Below are positions 12,738 to 24,936 of a stretch of 64,000 nucleotides of DNA, piece after piece. The stretch's first letter is position 1, and each line of letters begins with the position of its first letter. Source of the stretch: Typha latifolia. Taxonomy: Eukaryota > Streptophyta > Magnoliopsida > Poales > Typhaceae. Below the pieces are notes generated by a model. The model saw only the letters and a program-made list of their open reading frames with translations, was not told the origin of the DNA and searched no databases. The stretch lies in assembly GCA_019914945.1 (NCBI GenBank), contig CM034105.1, positions 11,222,001 to 11,286,000 of the forward strand. The letters run 5' to 3'. The translations under genes and the position numbers were made by a program.

Positions 12738-13045
12738 TGAGATTCGCGTTCGAACGCAGCTGGGTCATTCAAACGCCTGCAACACAGCTGCTCTCGAGTT
12801 GAGACTCGCGTTCAAACGCCTACATTACAGCTGCTCTCGGGTTGAGATTCATGTTCGAACGGCCTAGCATCACAGTTGCTCTCGGGTTGAGACTCACGTT
12901 TGAACGCGGCTGGATCGTTTAAACGCTTGCATCAAAACTACTCTCGAGTTGAGATTTGCGTTAGAATGCGACTGAGCCGTTCAAACGCTTGCATCACCCA
13001 ATTTCTATTTGGAACCCGCATTCGAATGCCCGTTTAAATGCATTG
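12738..13045 (+). repeat. Degenerate tandem repeat, about 60-70-bp units
   Basis: The modules GTTCGAACGC, GCTGCTCTCG and GGTTGAGACTC recur about five times in the same order, with substitutions and small indels. The array follows a dispersed repeat and contains no long open frame. Confidence 0.65.
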
Positions 13046-13069
13046 GCATATAAATGTTGATACATGCTG

Positions 13070-13250
13070 AAATTTATTCCGTGGCCTGCCTCTAACCAAT
13101 GCTGCTCGTCTTGCTAGGAAGGCGGAGGTCTGTACCGTCTTCCTCTTCTGGTCGGAGGAGCGATCCTTCCACAACATTGCTGATCTGATTGATGCTGCTC
13201 ACCACTCACCACTCGCTCTTCATCAGCAAATCTATCTGTGAGTTTCTCTG
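13070..13250 (+). other. Short open coding-like stretch, unrecognised
   Basis: One frame stays open for about 50 codons, with composition unlike the flanking DNA (ARLARKAEVCTVFLFW, then SEERSFHNIADLIDAA). The RLARKA part vaguely recalls the C-terminal end of a LINE RNase H domain. The evidence is too thin for a family call. Confidence 0.2.
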
Positions 13251-13827
13251 AAGCAAAGTTTATTTTTTGTTGCCTAAACAGATTGAAAGTTGGAATTTTT
13301 TGTTCAGGATTTTGTGAAAATTAACCGGCGCATCTTTTGATTGATTAAAACTTGCTCTTCTTGAGTTCCTTTTAAAGGTTTAATTCCAATCAGCCTTGTC
13401 TTTGTACGTTGGTGATTTGCAAATCTTTATTTGGGCTGCAATTAAATAAGAAAAAGAAGAAAAAAAAACTTACTCCTTCGTTAAGCTTTAAGTAACGGTG
13501 CCTGGTATTATCCAACAATTGCGAAATCTGATACACAGAATTGCTCACTTTCCTACGTACAAGCACTTGGAAGGAAAAAAAAAAAAGAACCTTAATAATC
13601 CGCTTAGCTGAAAATAATATCACCATACAAACAGAGATTAGAGGATCATTGAGTAATACCTATTGCCAAGCCAATAGCAAGTTACAAGTAGGGATGCTAT
13701 TAATCCCTTGAATAGTTGTTAACCTAGGGGGTATAAGTGTGTAACTACGAATAAGAATCTAAGTTGCAGTTATAGATGGATAAGGTAAGAAATGAATATA
13801 TAACTCTTAAGACTCTAGAGGAGCCTT

Positions 13828-14385
13828 AGAAGAGAGGGCAGTTATCCACCTGGACCCTTCTTGATGTTGGGCAAGTTGTAAGGTCGCAATGCTCACCGGC
13901 TGTCCTCCACCAGTCAATGCTCATGGTGACCCCAGCGTCCATTGCCGCTGAAAGGATGTAGTTATACCTTTGCCACCATTGCTTCCGGTGCCGGAACAGA
14001 AAGAAGTTGAACACTATCCTAAGTTCCAACAGCCACCCATGAAGTGTAGTTCACTGCTGTCGCTGGCGGCATCATAGCTTTGGCCCCAAGAAGGACGGGG
14101 ATGTTAACATTAGCTATTGGCTTCCCAGGCATGATTAGGCCCATGCAGTATTCCGTAATGATGTTTAGCCCTGGAGTCTTTGTATTCAGCATTGTAACAT
14201 AAAAAAGGAATAAAATTTCATCATTAAGAATTTAAAGTGTGTGTGGAGATTCTTACCTAGTTAATGGTTGCATTTATGAGGCTAATGGGAAGAGTGAAGG
14301 AGGAGCCCCCACCATGGAAGCTGACCTTGGTCCTTCATTAGAGTGCAAAGGATCAAAGAGACGATAACTGTTACCACCAGCTTGG
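13828..14385 (-). pseudogene. Oligopeptide transporter (OPT family) fragment, minus strand
   Basis: OPT proteins are proton-coupled plasma-membrane carriers of small peptides or metal chelates. Minus-strand translation gives, in order: SLILCTLMKDQGQLPWWGLL (about 14380-14270); then TPGLNIITEYCMGLIMPG and KPIANVN; then PPATAVNYTSWVAVGT; then FNFFLFRHRKQWWQRYNYIL, ILSAAMDAGV and the C-terminal HCDLTTCPT. These are diagnostic OPT motifs in the right order. The KPIANVN block jumps straight to a much later motif, so a large internal stretch is missing. A stop follows VGT, and the frame changes around PWWGLL. It is a truncated, degenerate pseudogene. Confidence 0.8.
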
Positions 14386-15011
14386 CATGTCTTCATATCT
14401 CCTCATTAACCTTGCGGGTGTGTCAACTTTACCTTTGTATGAAGCACAGAATCAGTTGTAGATTTCACAGAAAAGATATTGTATTCAACAACAAAAACCA
14501 AAAATAAGTTATATCTCTATAAGAGTACAAGCTTCAGCAGATGTATGCATCATTCTTGTTCATTAATTTCTTTTAATGTTAGAGAAAATTGTAAGGAGGA
14601 ATAAAATGCCATTACTATATATACCATTGTATATTGTCAGTATGTATTGTTTGCTGAATGTGTAGTAGTTTCAATTTATAGCTCTTGAGTTCTTCTGCCA
14701 ACATCTTGCAGCTTGGTTCTTTTGTGTAGGAACCACTAAATTGCTATGCAGTATATAACGTCCAGGTATAGCAACTATAAACGAGTTTGCTATCTCTCCA
14801 TTTTATTTATAAGATCAATTTAATGGGTCGTCCAAGTAAGATATCATATTAATATTATTATCCTTATTTGAGTTAATTGATGGAAACTTCTAATGATCTT
14901 ATATGTAAGTATATAAATCAGGGCAGAAGTGGTTGGAAACTACCTTCTGTAGAAGATGTAAAGAGCAAGCTCAAATTAATCTTTCCCTGCTTCACTATAT
15001 GAGAAGCAGGG

Positions 15012-15943
15012 AAGGATAAATCTAAGCACATTCTTCGCTCTGTCTTATGACCTCAGTTTTGCCACAGTTGCTGCTACACTGACACACGTTGTCTTTTTCT
15101 ATGGAAGGTATGCGCCTGTCTTTCTGCGGAGTTTTAATAACGGTTGAATATTCTTTTTTTTTTCATTTTTATTGCTCTATCAGTTTTATTAAAATTCGCC
15201 TGTATTCTTAAGATCATTAAGTGAACCAATTAATTGCTGTCTCATGGTGAATATTCTAAGAGAGTCATCAAGAACATCTATTAGAAGCCTTACAAGATAG
15301 CAGCTAGAAAATGATTGAAGTGAAGGCTTTCTAATGAATTGTATATATGTAGGAACTAATTTTAAATAACAACATATTTTTAAACAAGAATCGCTATTTG
15401 ATAATATGAATGATTATGTCTTGAGACTGGTTAGTATAACAAAGTGCTAATCTGTTGTAAATATGAACTACTCGGTTCATCTTTAGTTACAGAATGCGAA
15501 AGCAGAATCTTTAACCTTTTCTTTATCCCGTCAAGCTGCCTGAAGTAACGATAGATATTTCTGAGGAAGTATTATCTGCACAAGCATCAATTAAGCTCAA
15601 GTATAGAATATACATACTGTAGAGATGCCATTGTTCTATCCTTTAAGAAGACCTAAAGCTGTTATTGCATGTATTGATTTTTCGGAGAGATCTATGACCG
15701 ATACCGTGTTTCGTACGAAGGAAAAGTTGACATTCATACTAGGCTAATGAGGAAGTACGGAGATATACATGAGTGGTGGTTTCACACTCACTTGCTGTTG
15801 GCATTTTCACTTATGGTCTCTCTGATTCTTTGCACTCTATTAAAGGGCCAAATTCAGCTTCCATGGCAGGTCTCATCTTTGCCTGTGGTATGGCCTTTGT
15901 TTTCACTCTTCTAATCAACATCATTAGTGCAACTACAAACCAG
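15012..15943 (+). pseudogene. Oligopeptide transporter (OPT family) fragment, plus strand
   Basis: Two exon-like blocks are visible. At 15012-15107 lies LSTFFALSYDLSFATVAATL, followed by THVVFFYG and a GT donor. At 15687-15943 lies EIYDRYRVSYEGKVDIHTRL, then MRKYGDIHEWWF and, after a frameshift near the LPW motif (about 15865), GLIFACGMAFVFTL and ISATTNQ, followed by a GT donor. This is the central part of an OPT transporter and partly overlaps the region covered by the minus-strand fragment next to it. The retained splice sites show that it arose from genomic DNA, not from a processed mRNA. No other OPT exons follow on this strand. Confidence 0.8.
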
Positions 15944-16284
15944 GTACATATAGTGCCCTGTCCTATTTATTTGCTTTGTTAGTGAAGATTCAAACATTTG
16001 CATCATTTCAGTTCATTGAGTTTTCAAATTGATTTGACAATGTTAAAGATTCACGAAAACAACCTCAAAAACACACACGCGCGTGCACACACCCAAAAAA
16101 AGAATCAAGAAAAGGAAAAAGGAAACTATGATCTTTTGCAGGCAGTGCACATGGAGCACTCAGATTTCAATTCCGGGACCATCTTGATTCCTTAACTTGC
16201 TACTGCTTCACTTCAATACATAAAATTGACGACGTAACTCTTTCATATTATTACTTCACTAGATTACACAATTTCATGTATCCA

Positions 16285-17290
16285 ATGTTTGCAATTGAAT
16301 TCAATGATGGTTGCCCAATTCATTTAAGTGTCTTTCGAAACTCACTATGCTGTAATGCAGAAGACATTCTCTTATTATCTTTTAATGCATTTTATTTTGA
16401 TTACAGGTATATGCTAATACATCTCGTGATAGCTTGCTTGCAGCAGTTCGTGATGCTTGCAAACTGAGGTAGGCCAACTTGTCTCCCGTATGTATTTCTT
16501 TTAGTACATATTATGCCAATTGAGAGGCAATACGTCAGGCACACCCTTGAAATAAGAACAGCGTGCATCTTTATGCTGAAAAATGGCACTTGTTAATAGA
16601 TTGAGACCACCATCTGTATCACCACTACTTTCAATGTCAGTTGTAGAGATCCTTCAAACTATGCTTTGTGAACCACATGGTGAAACAACTCAACACTACT
16701 TTTACTACGTCAGGTTGCTGGTTTGCGGCGTCGTTTGTTTGCATTGTTTAGACACCCTGCTGAAAGTGTAAGAGAAACTATTGCTGTTATCATGCGTACA
16801 TTTGCCGAGGAGGATGCAATTGCAGCAGAATCTATGCGTGACGCTGCATTGAGAGATGGTGCTCTTTTGAGGCACTTGCTGAAAGTGCATGCTTTTTCCT
16901 TCCTGCTGGTGAGCACTGAGATATTAGCCGACAACTTGTAGCTCTTTGGACTGATTCTTATCAACACGATCTTCATTTGCTGTCTAGAGTTCTACCTCCT
17001 GGGATTGTTGCTTATCTTCATGCACGGCCAGATGCAAGTTCTGAACATTCTGAGAACCAGTATTAATGGTAAAAGGTGAAGACGCATACTTCAGCAGAGG
17101 AGGGTCCATAATGGTGGTCTAGCAGCACAGGGTCATGTAATGCCATTTGTAAATGATGCCAAAGATGGTAAATTGGCAAAACAGATAGGTATTGGTGTTC
17201 ATGCAGGACCTGAAATATATCAGCGACCTACTCAAGAGTCCAATGTTGTCCAGTCTGTCTTCCTCACTTCTTTTCCAGGTGAAAACCAAA
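16285..17290 (+). pseudogene. GRV2/RME-8-like endosomal DnaJ protein fragment
   Basis: GRV2 (KAM2) is the plant RME-8 homologue, a very large endosomal DnaJ protein required for vacuolar sorting. Recognisable pieces in order: MFAIEFNDGCPIH (16285-16323); an intron-like gap; VYANTSRDSLLAAVRDA (from 16407); VNRLRPPSVSPLLSMSVVEI (about 16586-16645) and CEPHGETTQH; QVAGLRRRLFALFRHPAESV (from 16711) through SMRDAALRDGALLRHL; then, shifted in frame, RQLVALWTDSYQ and LLSRVLPPGIVAYLHARPD (to about 17035); and a final HVMPFVNDA..FPGEN block (to about 17280). Frameshifts and stops separate the pieces, and coding sequence is missing between the second and third. It is a small part of a gene whose protein normally exceeds 2,000 residues. 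It runs directly into a LINE domain. Confidence 0.82.
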
Positions 17291-17704
17291 CTGCTGAACC
17301 CCAAGCACTTCTCTGTAGCTGTTTTTGCTGATAACATTCACCAAAGCAGGACAGCTCAGACTTTGGATTCTAATGCCCTCCATGGCGAAGCGCTTGCAGT
17401 TCATGCTGGGCTCAACTTGCTTCTCTCGCGGTGTCCGGGCGAGGCTTGTTGGATCTTCAGCGATTCTGCTACTGTGGTTAAGGCTATTAATGTCATGCCT
17501 GAAGATATTCATTGGTCCGTTAGGCCAATTATTCAGGATGCTCTAGGTAGATCTTTTTCTCATCATTCTTGTAGGGTGTGTTTCACAAATAGGTCTACTA
17601 ACACTAAGGTTCATACTCTGGCCGGTCTAGCAATTCGAGAATGTATTAGTAGGGGATGGATTGATCCATCTTTTGGTTTGAATTGTAATTCTGATGTTGA
17701 ATGA
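17281..17704 (+). pseudogene. LINE-type retrotransposon RNase H domain fragment (RVT_3-like)
   Basis: An open frame encodes an RNase H-like fold, with GEALAVHAGLNLLLSR carrying the second catalytic acidic residue and FSDSATVVKAIN the third. WSVRPIIQDALG and VHTLAGLAIREC follow, where the usual NxxAD..A motif is degenerate. The N-terminal strand with the first aspartate and all reverse transcriptase sequence are absent. It ends at a TGA at 17702-17704. It is fused downstream of the GRV2-like fragment. Confidence 0.7.
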
Positions 17705-17734
17705 ATGAAAGCCAATATTTGAAGTAAAATAAAT

Positions 17735-17805
17735 GGATCTGAAATCTACGTAGGCCCTCTTGACTTCTTTTGGACATAACTGATCCAAGTTCAGATCAAG
17801 TCTGC
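17735..17805 (+). repeat. Duplicate of epimerase leader sequence
   Basis: TCTGAAATCTACGTAGG here matches 17 bases upstream of the epimerase start (around 12010). The similarity continues with TGACTTCTTTTG, ACATAA and a GATCCRARTTCRGATCAA block. Both copies have the same orientation, and together they bracket the gene-fragment cluster. Confidence 0.6.
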
Positions 17806-20800
17806 TAGACAAAGATGAGTTTTTTTGTCTATAAATAGGCTACATCTTAAAACTTAATACTAAAATAAGTCTATTTTACTATAGATTTATGTACAACTCT
17901 GAATTTATTAACATTTTATTTTTAGATGGAAACATCGGGGAGTTTAGCATCTTATTTTTAGAGAGAATGTTTGAATTGTTCAATATTTTCGTAAAATTTA
18001 AAGAAGCTATCATCTTTTTCTTTTTATTGTAATCTTGAGTATAGTTAGTTGCAAGAAATTGCTACTCAATTCTAACCCATAAGTCTTTTCAATATCCTCA
18101 CAACTATATGTTGTATAACAAAAATAATAAACATGCAAAAAATTACAATGCATGAAATTTTATTTATATTTTTTATTTCCTTATCGCCTAAGATTTCATT
18201 TCCAAAGTAATTACGTTTGCTTCTCTTTCATCTTCATAACGGCACATCATATATTTAAAATGGGAATTGGTTATAAAGTTATGACCTTCCAAACTAAGTA
18301 CTTCAATGCCTTAATAAAACTCTGTGTAATTTAGTATTTTTAACAATAAGTTCTTACTTAATATTTTATAAGATAAAATCGTCCTTCTTTTCAATAAAGG
18401 CCTAAACTATTTAGCATTTTTCTTTAAATAAAAACTCTAGTAAGACATTGAAGTTCATCTAAAGGTAAACGGTGAGATCAACATAAGTATTCTAATATTA
18501 AGTTTAGAATGTTGCCCATTTCAATAAATAAAGTTCCTAAGAGGGTAGTTGGTCAATTTTTTACTATCACACTAGCCCTCTTCCAAATTTTATTCACCGA
18601 AATGAACTATAACCTAAACTTAATACCAAAAGAGATTTGTTTTACTATAATTATTGGTAAAACACTTATTAGCTCAGTATTTTACCTTTAGATGAGTAGC
18701 ATCTTATATTCTAAGTAAAACTTAGATCTTGTCAATGTTTTTGTTTAAGAAAAATGCTAAAAATTCAGCGCTTTAATAGGGGAAAAGGACTCTATCTTTT
18801 CCATGTAAAATGCTATACATTTAAGCATCTTACTGTTACAAATATTCAATTGTTCAGTATCTTTCTAGGATGCTGAACTATTCAGTTTTGAAAGTCATAA
18901 CTTTCTAACTAATAGTTTATTTTCAACATATAATATATATTGCTGCTATAAAGATGAAAGGAAATGAATATAATGATTTTAATTGAAGCTTAATCAGACA
19001 TCAAATGAGAAATATATATGTAAAAATATAAAAGAATTGTATTGTAACTTTATACTCGTTTATCTATTTAGTTATAAAAGTATATTCTTTTGAAGATAGT
19101 AAAAAAATCTATATGTTAGAATGACATTGTGATTCTCCATAGAAACTGCTCTTATAATTGCAAAAATAGGATAATAGCTCCTCCAAATTTAATTTTAAAT
19201 GTGTCCAATTTTTTTCTTTTAAATTTTGAACTGTTCAATATTTTTTAAAAACTACCATCCCTGCATTCTTGAACATGGTTCATGTCTCTCAAAAGATAAT
19301 TTTAAGTGGCGACCAGTGGAACTGAGTTTCACACTAAAAAGTTGGTAAGCTCTCTCGGAGGAAATCATAATTTTTTTGGTTTAGTCTTACATTGTTTCCA
19401 AATGAAGAGTGGTAGAAATGCATATCCTATATATATAAGGAGATACTATGTGCCAAAGCTCTTAGAAGAGCCTCCGTTAAGAGGAGTTTAGGAGTTCTAT
19501 AAATGAGCATAGTAAGATAATTATATATATAGAAAGAACGGAAGAAAAAAAAAATAAAAACATCAAGTAAAAAAAATATAACTAAAGCGAGTGCACTTTC
19601 CCGATACATGAGCTACTTTACTCTTTTCCTTCTCCCTCTCTTCTTCTCTCGTTTTTTCTCTTTTCTCCCCCGCAATCGTCGTCTTCCCCTTTTCTTCTCG
19701 CCACACCGAAGTGCCGTCAAAGTACATCGACCCCATGGATTGACTTGTCAAGCATCCTCTTCAACCAACCGTGTATAATTTTAGATTAATTAAGTATTTA
19801 TTATTTTTCCACCCGTGTCTTCCTCCTCTCGCCTGCCTGGATATCCCGTCGACTAGTTCCAAAAGTTTTTCAAGACGCTTTCTTGTGATGCCCTTTATGG
19901 GCTATCCTAGTGGACTAGTAGCCTCCTCTCATTGGCTTTCAAGTTAATTTTTGGCTAGTTTCGCCAGCATCTCCCCTTCCTAATTGATGGTAAACCTTCC
20001 TTTACTCGCATGGATGCTCTCGATGACATCCAATAGGCCCCGTGGCAGAGAACATGCCCCTCACACTTTGGTGAAGGGCACGTTTACTATTGACCGCCCT
20101 CGGTGGCCGTGTGCCACCTTGTGTGGTCTCTGCTTATGTGTTGGAGTTTTCTGTATGGTCGGTTGGCATTGTCGGTGGTTGGGATCGTTGATAGCAATTT
20201 CCCCCATCGTCGAGCTCCTCTGTCGAGGTAGACCTAATTGGGCTTCTATTGGGCTTGCACTTCATGTGTTGTCCCTATCGTCAAGGCAGACCAGCATGTC
20301 GACCTTGATTGCTGGCAGTGGTGTTCGTTGATAGCCATTGCTTCTCCTCCCTCGGTTGTCTCTAGTCAAGGGAGGGGAAAGGGTGCGTGGTGGTGCCGGG
20401 CTTGGTGAGGCCCATCCTATCTTAGGCTTGGGCTGGGTGCAGCCTAGCCCCTGGCTTGATGGGTTTGGGCTGCTATCAACCTAGCCCAAGTCACTTTGGG
20501 TTGGGTGTGGCTCAACCCATGGTATGGCGGGTTGGGCTACAACCCAACTCATATTGCTTGTGGGCTGGGTTGTGGCCTAGCCTAAGTGGCTAGTTTGAGT
20601 TAGTTGGGTTGGGGCTTTGGACCTAAGCTTGGTAAGCTTCTATTATGGCCTTTGGGTTAGTTAGCTTTGGGTCTTGGACTAGCCCAAATAGATTTATTAC
20701 TCTTTATCTTATTCATTTTACTTTAATCTTTAATAAATTTGTGCTTTTGATACAAGATCAATTTACTTTAATCTTTAATAAATGATTAATGATATAAATA

Positions 20801-22116
20801 GGTGGGTGTATGTGAAATACTATAGTTTTAATGACAACATTTCACCAATATAATGGTGTGTGTTTGTATATATATCTTTGCTTATGGGCCTATTAGGGCT
20901 GGGATATGGTGGGCCTTCTAATAATGGCTAATTATGATATGATCAATTTTTGGGGCCTATCATAATTGCCGTTGAAATATTTGGTGATCAATTTTTGGGG
21001 CCTATCATGATTACCGTTGAAATATTTGGACCCTTTTCAAAATTGCCACTGTGATTACTTTTAAAGGAATATGATATGACTGCTAAAGTCTAGAAAGTTA
21101 TCTAAAACGACCAAACTATTCTCTTTCTTGATGTTAAGAATGTTAAAGTGATAATTATAATTAGAGCTTATCAATTATCACTATTTTGTTTTGTTACGAC
21201 ACATACTCTTTGAATTATTAAAAATATCTAACCCTGATGTCGTAGATTAAAAAGCTGAGAAAACTAGAATACACTGTAAGAAGGTAAGCGTATTTTGGGA
21301 TAATTTTAATAGTTTTTAGGGTCTATGTAAAAACAAATAATTAGTTTAGAGTGTGTAAGTGTAATTAATCTGAATGTTAAATACGCCGTTTATGGTTTTA
21401 AACCATTTTAAATAAATTTTCACTATCTCAATAAAAGTGTTTAACTACAATGAGTTATATATTTAGCTAATCCAGTGTCAATTTGGAAGGAAGGATGCAT
21501 TTCCCTCGCCTACCAAATTGGAAAAGAAAAGAAAAATTATGACCTTGAGAAGAACTTAGAGGTTATCCATCTAACCCTAGAAAAGACAAAATTGAATACA
21601 TTGTGGCATTTGAGCAGCCAGTTAAGCATCAAGAACAAAGGTAGATTAGAACTCCCTTTCATTGGTTGAATTTTGAAGCCATATGTGGAGGGACACTTTG
21701 AAAAGCATCTCATTTCATATGGAATCTTATCATACGTGTCATTTTCATTTGATTAGGAATTTAGTTAGGAAATTATTTTCCTTAATTATGATAGTCTCAA
21801 GAGGTGATTATCTAATTATGTGTCATCCGACTCTCCTGTATTTTGACTTTATTGCTTTAACAATATCCTGCCGTTGGTTCGCTTAACATGACAATATAAA
21901 AATTGTCTTTTTCGATACACAATTTTACTAAATTTAAATTAAATTATTTTTAAAATGATAAAAGAAAAATATAGGAATTGAATTATAAATGTTCTTATGA
22001 TAGATAGAAGTAAAAAAAAATATCGTGTTCTTAATAAATTTCTCAATAGTAGATTATGCCTAACTAGTGCACAAAATCTACTACTTTGTTGGATCTACAT
22101 TAATAATTATTTATAG
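17806..22116. other. Gene-free intergenic DNA with degenerate repeats
   Basis: No convincing gene was found. About 18200-18430 resembles 61690-61870 (shared ATAAAGTTATGA, AACTAAGTA and TTTTTAACAATAAG). A TA-rich block and pyrimidine runs lie at about 19420-19680. The open frames in this stretch have no recognisable family and biased composition. Confidence 0.4.
20390..20700 (+). repeat. GGGCTGGG-rich degenerate repeat
   Basis: Motifs such as GGGTTGGGCTACAACCCAA and TGGGCTGGGTTGTGGCC recur irregularly. They resemble the GGGCTGCGGT/GCAGCCC region of the LTR family at 2224-4963 and 49389-52309. This may be a decayed LTR piece, but no TG...CA ends were found. Confidence 0.35.
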
Positions 22117-22509
22117 AAAATTTGCATATAACATCCTATCTTTTAATAAAATTATGGTTTACACTCTATACTTTTATTATTTACAATCAAGCCATATAAT
22201 TTAGCGAATATGTGCAGAAAATATTATACCGTTAGATCTGTTAGTTAAACGTAACCAAACATCTGGGTTTAAATTAACTATACTAAAAATTACGAAAATA
22301 CCATCAACCAAGTCATACTAAGGGTATTTTAGTTATTCTAAAAATCAAATATATCTACTTAATAGAATATTCTCATGGTGTTAGTTCAAAATCTAACCGA
22401 GGGTATTTTTTTCACATATTTGATAAATTATAAGATTTGATTAATAAATAGTAAAAATATAGGGTGTATCATAATTTCATTAAAAGGTAGGGTGTTATAT
22501 GCAAATTTC
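22117..22509. mobile_element. Long-TIR MITE, copy A
   Basis: Begins GAAAATTTGCATATAACA and ends with the inverse, GGTGTTATATGCAAATTTC. The two ends continue to match for about 60 bp as inverted repeats around CACCCTATATTTTTACTATT. There is no coding capacity. Four related copies occur in the window. Confidence 0.75.
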
Positions 22510-23034
22510 TCTTTTTTATTTCTCCAAATCCTCTCCGGTTTGACTGGTAGTTTGAACGGTAGTTTGCATGGCTAGCTAACTCAATCATTTATCTATTTGA
22601 ACAAAATCTTTTGTAGGACTTCTGGATCAAGAGCCACATCTTTAGAACTAACAAACTGTGGATTAGATGAGCATTGATTGAGACATGGAAGGATTAACAA
22701 ACATATGGTTTGAGTTAATATGGATTCCAGAAGAGACCAAATATATAATTCTCCATTTAGTTACAGTTTCACCTAAAAAAAACTTATTCAAGAGTATTAA
22801 GATTATTTTTGCATTTATATTTACTTTAATTCATCTATGTTATAAGTAGTAACTAAATGTTAACAGCAATGTGTAGTTAGAAATATTTTATGTAAAAAAT
22901 ACAGGGCCGGATGAAAAAAAAATCAATATGATAGAGTGTGAACAATAATGAAAGCATAATTTATGGTCTTTTTGATTAATTTTTCACATATTTATATGAT
23001 TAATGAGAACTTAACAATATCCTAATTAAATTAA

Positions 23035-23399
23035 GGAAAATTTGTATATAACATCCTACTTTATAATATAATTGTGGTTTACATCCTATATTTTTACTAT
23101 TTACAAATCGAGCATATTAATTTAGCGGATACGTGTAGAAAATATCATAGATTAGATTTAAACTAACACTTTGTGAGAATATTTTATTAAATAGAGATAT
23201 TTTATTTCTAAAATGACTAAAATACTCTTAGTATGGCTTGGTTGAGGTAGTATTTTTATAATATTTTAGTATAGTTAACTAATCTAATGGCGAGTATTTT
23301 TACACATATTCGCTAAATTATAGAGTTCGATTTATAAATAGTAAAAATATAGGATGTAAACTATAATTTTATTTAAAGACAGGGCATTATATGCAAATT
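23035..23399. mobile_element. Long-TIR MITE, copy B
   Basis: Same family as the element at 22117. The left end is GGAAAATTTGTATATAACA and the right end is GGGCATTATATGCAAATT. The internal TTAGCGGATACGTG and TAGTATGGCTTGGTTGA blocks are shared. It is diverged and lies less than 600 bp from copy A. Confidence 0.7.
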
Positions 23400-24139
23400 G
23401 CTTTTAAATCAATGTAATTAGGGTTTGAACTAAGGTACAATACAATATGAGCTCATATCTAATTGTTCATTTTTTTTAGAAAGAGACATGAAAACTTAAT
23501 GATTATCCTGTTAAATTAATATTTTTTAGAATTCGAATATGAAAATACTCATATAATACGAGCTCAGCCGACTAACTGGGAACTATCTCACTGGCCTCGG
23601 CCAGTATCATGGAAGGGTATGATCTATATGATTCTTCTTGCTTCTTCTTTCTTTCGTATTCATAGGAGCATTTATGCGTACCAAAGTATTGTGTCGCTAA
23701 CTATTAGATGCTCTAAAGCGCTCATTAAATTAAATATACTCTTATTTTCTATTATCTATTCTGGTGCATTAAATTGAAAACGAATAAAAGTAGTTAATAA
23801 GTTAATAGTAGGAATCACATTCCAAGTGTTACAAAATTTCCAATCACAAGACAAATAAAATGAATCTCTTAATTAATCAAAGCACTCACAATAGACAATC
23901 TATAAGTTTTCGTCTAAGAATATTGATGACTTGATCTTTTTCTTTTTTTACTCCTTTTGTTAGTTAAGACAGCCGACCATGATGAAATGAAGAATCTAAC
24001 ACTACCTTCCACTTCCCATCACCACTTGCATCATTGCAGCCACTACAAGACACCAATATCATAAATCAGGACAAAACTACAAAGATGATATGATGTTATA
24101 TTTATGCACCCTTCTCCTCCAAAGAGAAGGATGATGCAC

Positions 24140-24800
24140 ATCCCTATCTTTTGAATAAAAAGTTTTTTTGGGGATTTTTTTTTACATAATTGTCATTGAA
24201 TTTTTTTTTAAAATATCATAATTGTCATTGAATTGTTTAGAATATCATTATTTTCATTGAATTATTATATTTCTTTTCTAAAAATATCATTAAGCTAGTT
24301 AACTCTAACCGATCGTGATTATATGATAGTATATTTATACACCCTATTCTTAAGAATAATTATCTAATTAGAACAATGATTTATGTCCGTATTCTTTGAA
24401 TAAAATGTTTTTTTTTTGGGATATTTTTAACGTAATTGAGATCGAAAACTTTTAAAATATCATAATTATCACTAAATTTCTCAAAATATCATTTTTTCAT
24501 CGAAAGCAACAAACTTAGATCGAGAAAAGAGCATTTTGCTCTTGTATAAATTACTTAAAATGATTCAAATAATATCTAATATTATTCGATATCATATTAC
24601 AAAAATAAAATCTTATTTAGATATTTGTGATAAATAGTTTACACTCTAAATATTATTAAAAAAGAGTATATTAGTCATCGTATGCATTTGTTGACTTTAA
24701 GAACGATCGTTACCGAAAGCAACAAAAGATTCCAGTGATAATAATAACAGTTTATATGATATTTTAAAAGTTTTTAGTGACAATTACACCAAAACAAACA
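24140..24800. repeat. Repeated AAAATATCATAATTGTCA motif region
   Basis: Variants of TTTTAAAATATCATAATTGTCA occur several times here and again at 28740-28820, joined to ACGTAATTG-like blocks. This is an AT-rich dispersed repeat with no coding frame, and its boundaries are not resolved. Confidence 0.35.
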
Positions 24801-24913
24801 CCTTTATGTGTGTATAATCTTCAAAATATTTTAGCCATTAAATAAGTAAATATAAAAATAGCTCAAATAAATCACATAAGAAAACCAATCATATTGCATC
24901 ATCTCTCCTGAAC

Positions 24914-24936
24914 TGAGAGAGAGAGAGAGAGAGAGA
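24914..24936 (+). repeat. (GA)n microsatellite
   Basis: A perfect GA dinucleotide run of about 11 units. Confidence 0.9.

Noticed and set aside
12738..13045. Possible CRISPR-like array
   Set aside because: Units are degenerate, without constant repeats and unique spacers, and the DNA is a plant nuclear sequence.
17264..17512. Minus-strand 82-codon open frame
   Set aside because: It is antisense to the RNase H fragment, which has clear family motifs.
19984..20331. 115-codon plus-strand open frame
   Set aside because: Composition follows local GC content, there is no recognisable domain, and it adjoins a GGGCTGGG-rich repeat.
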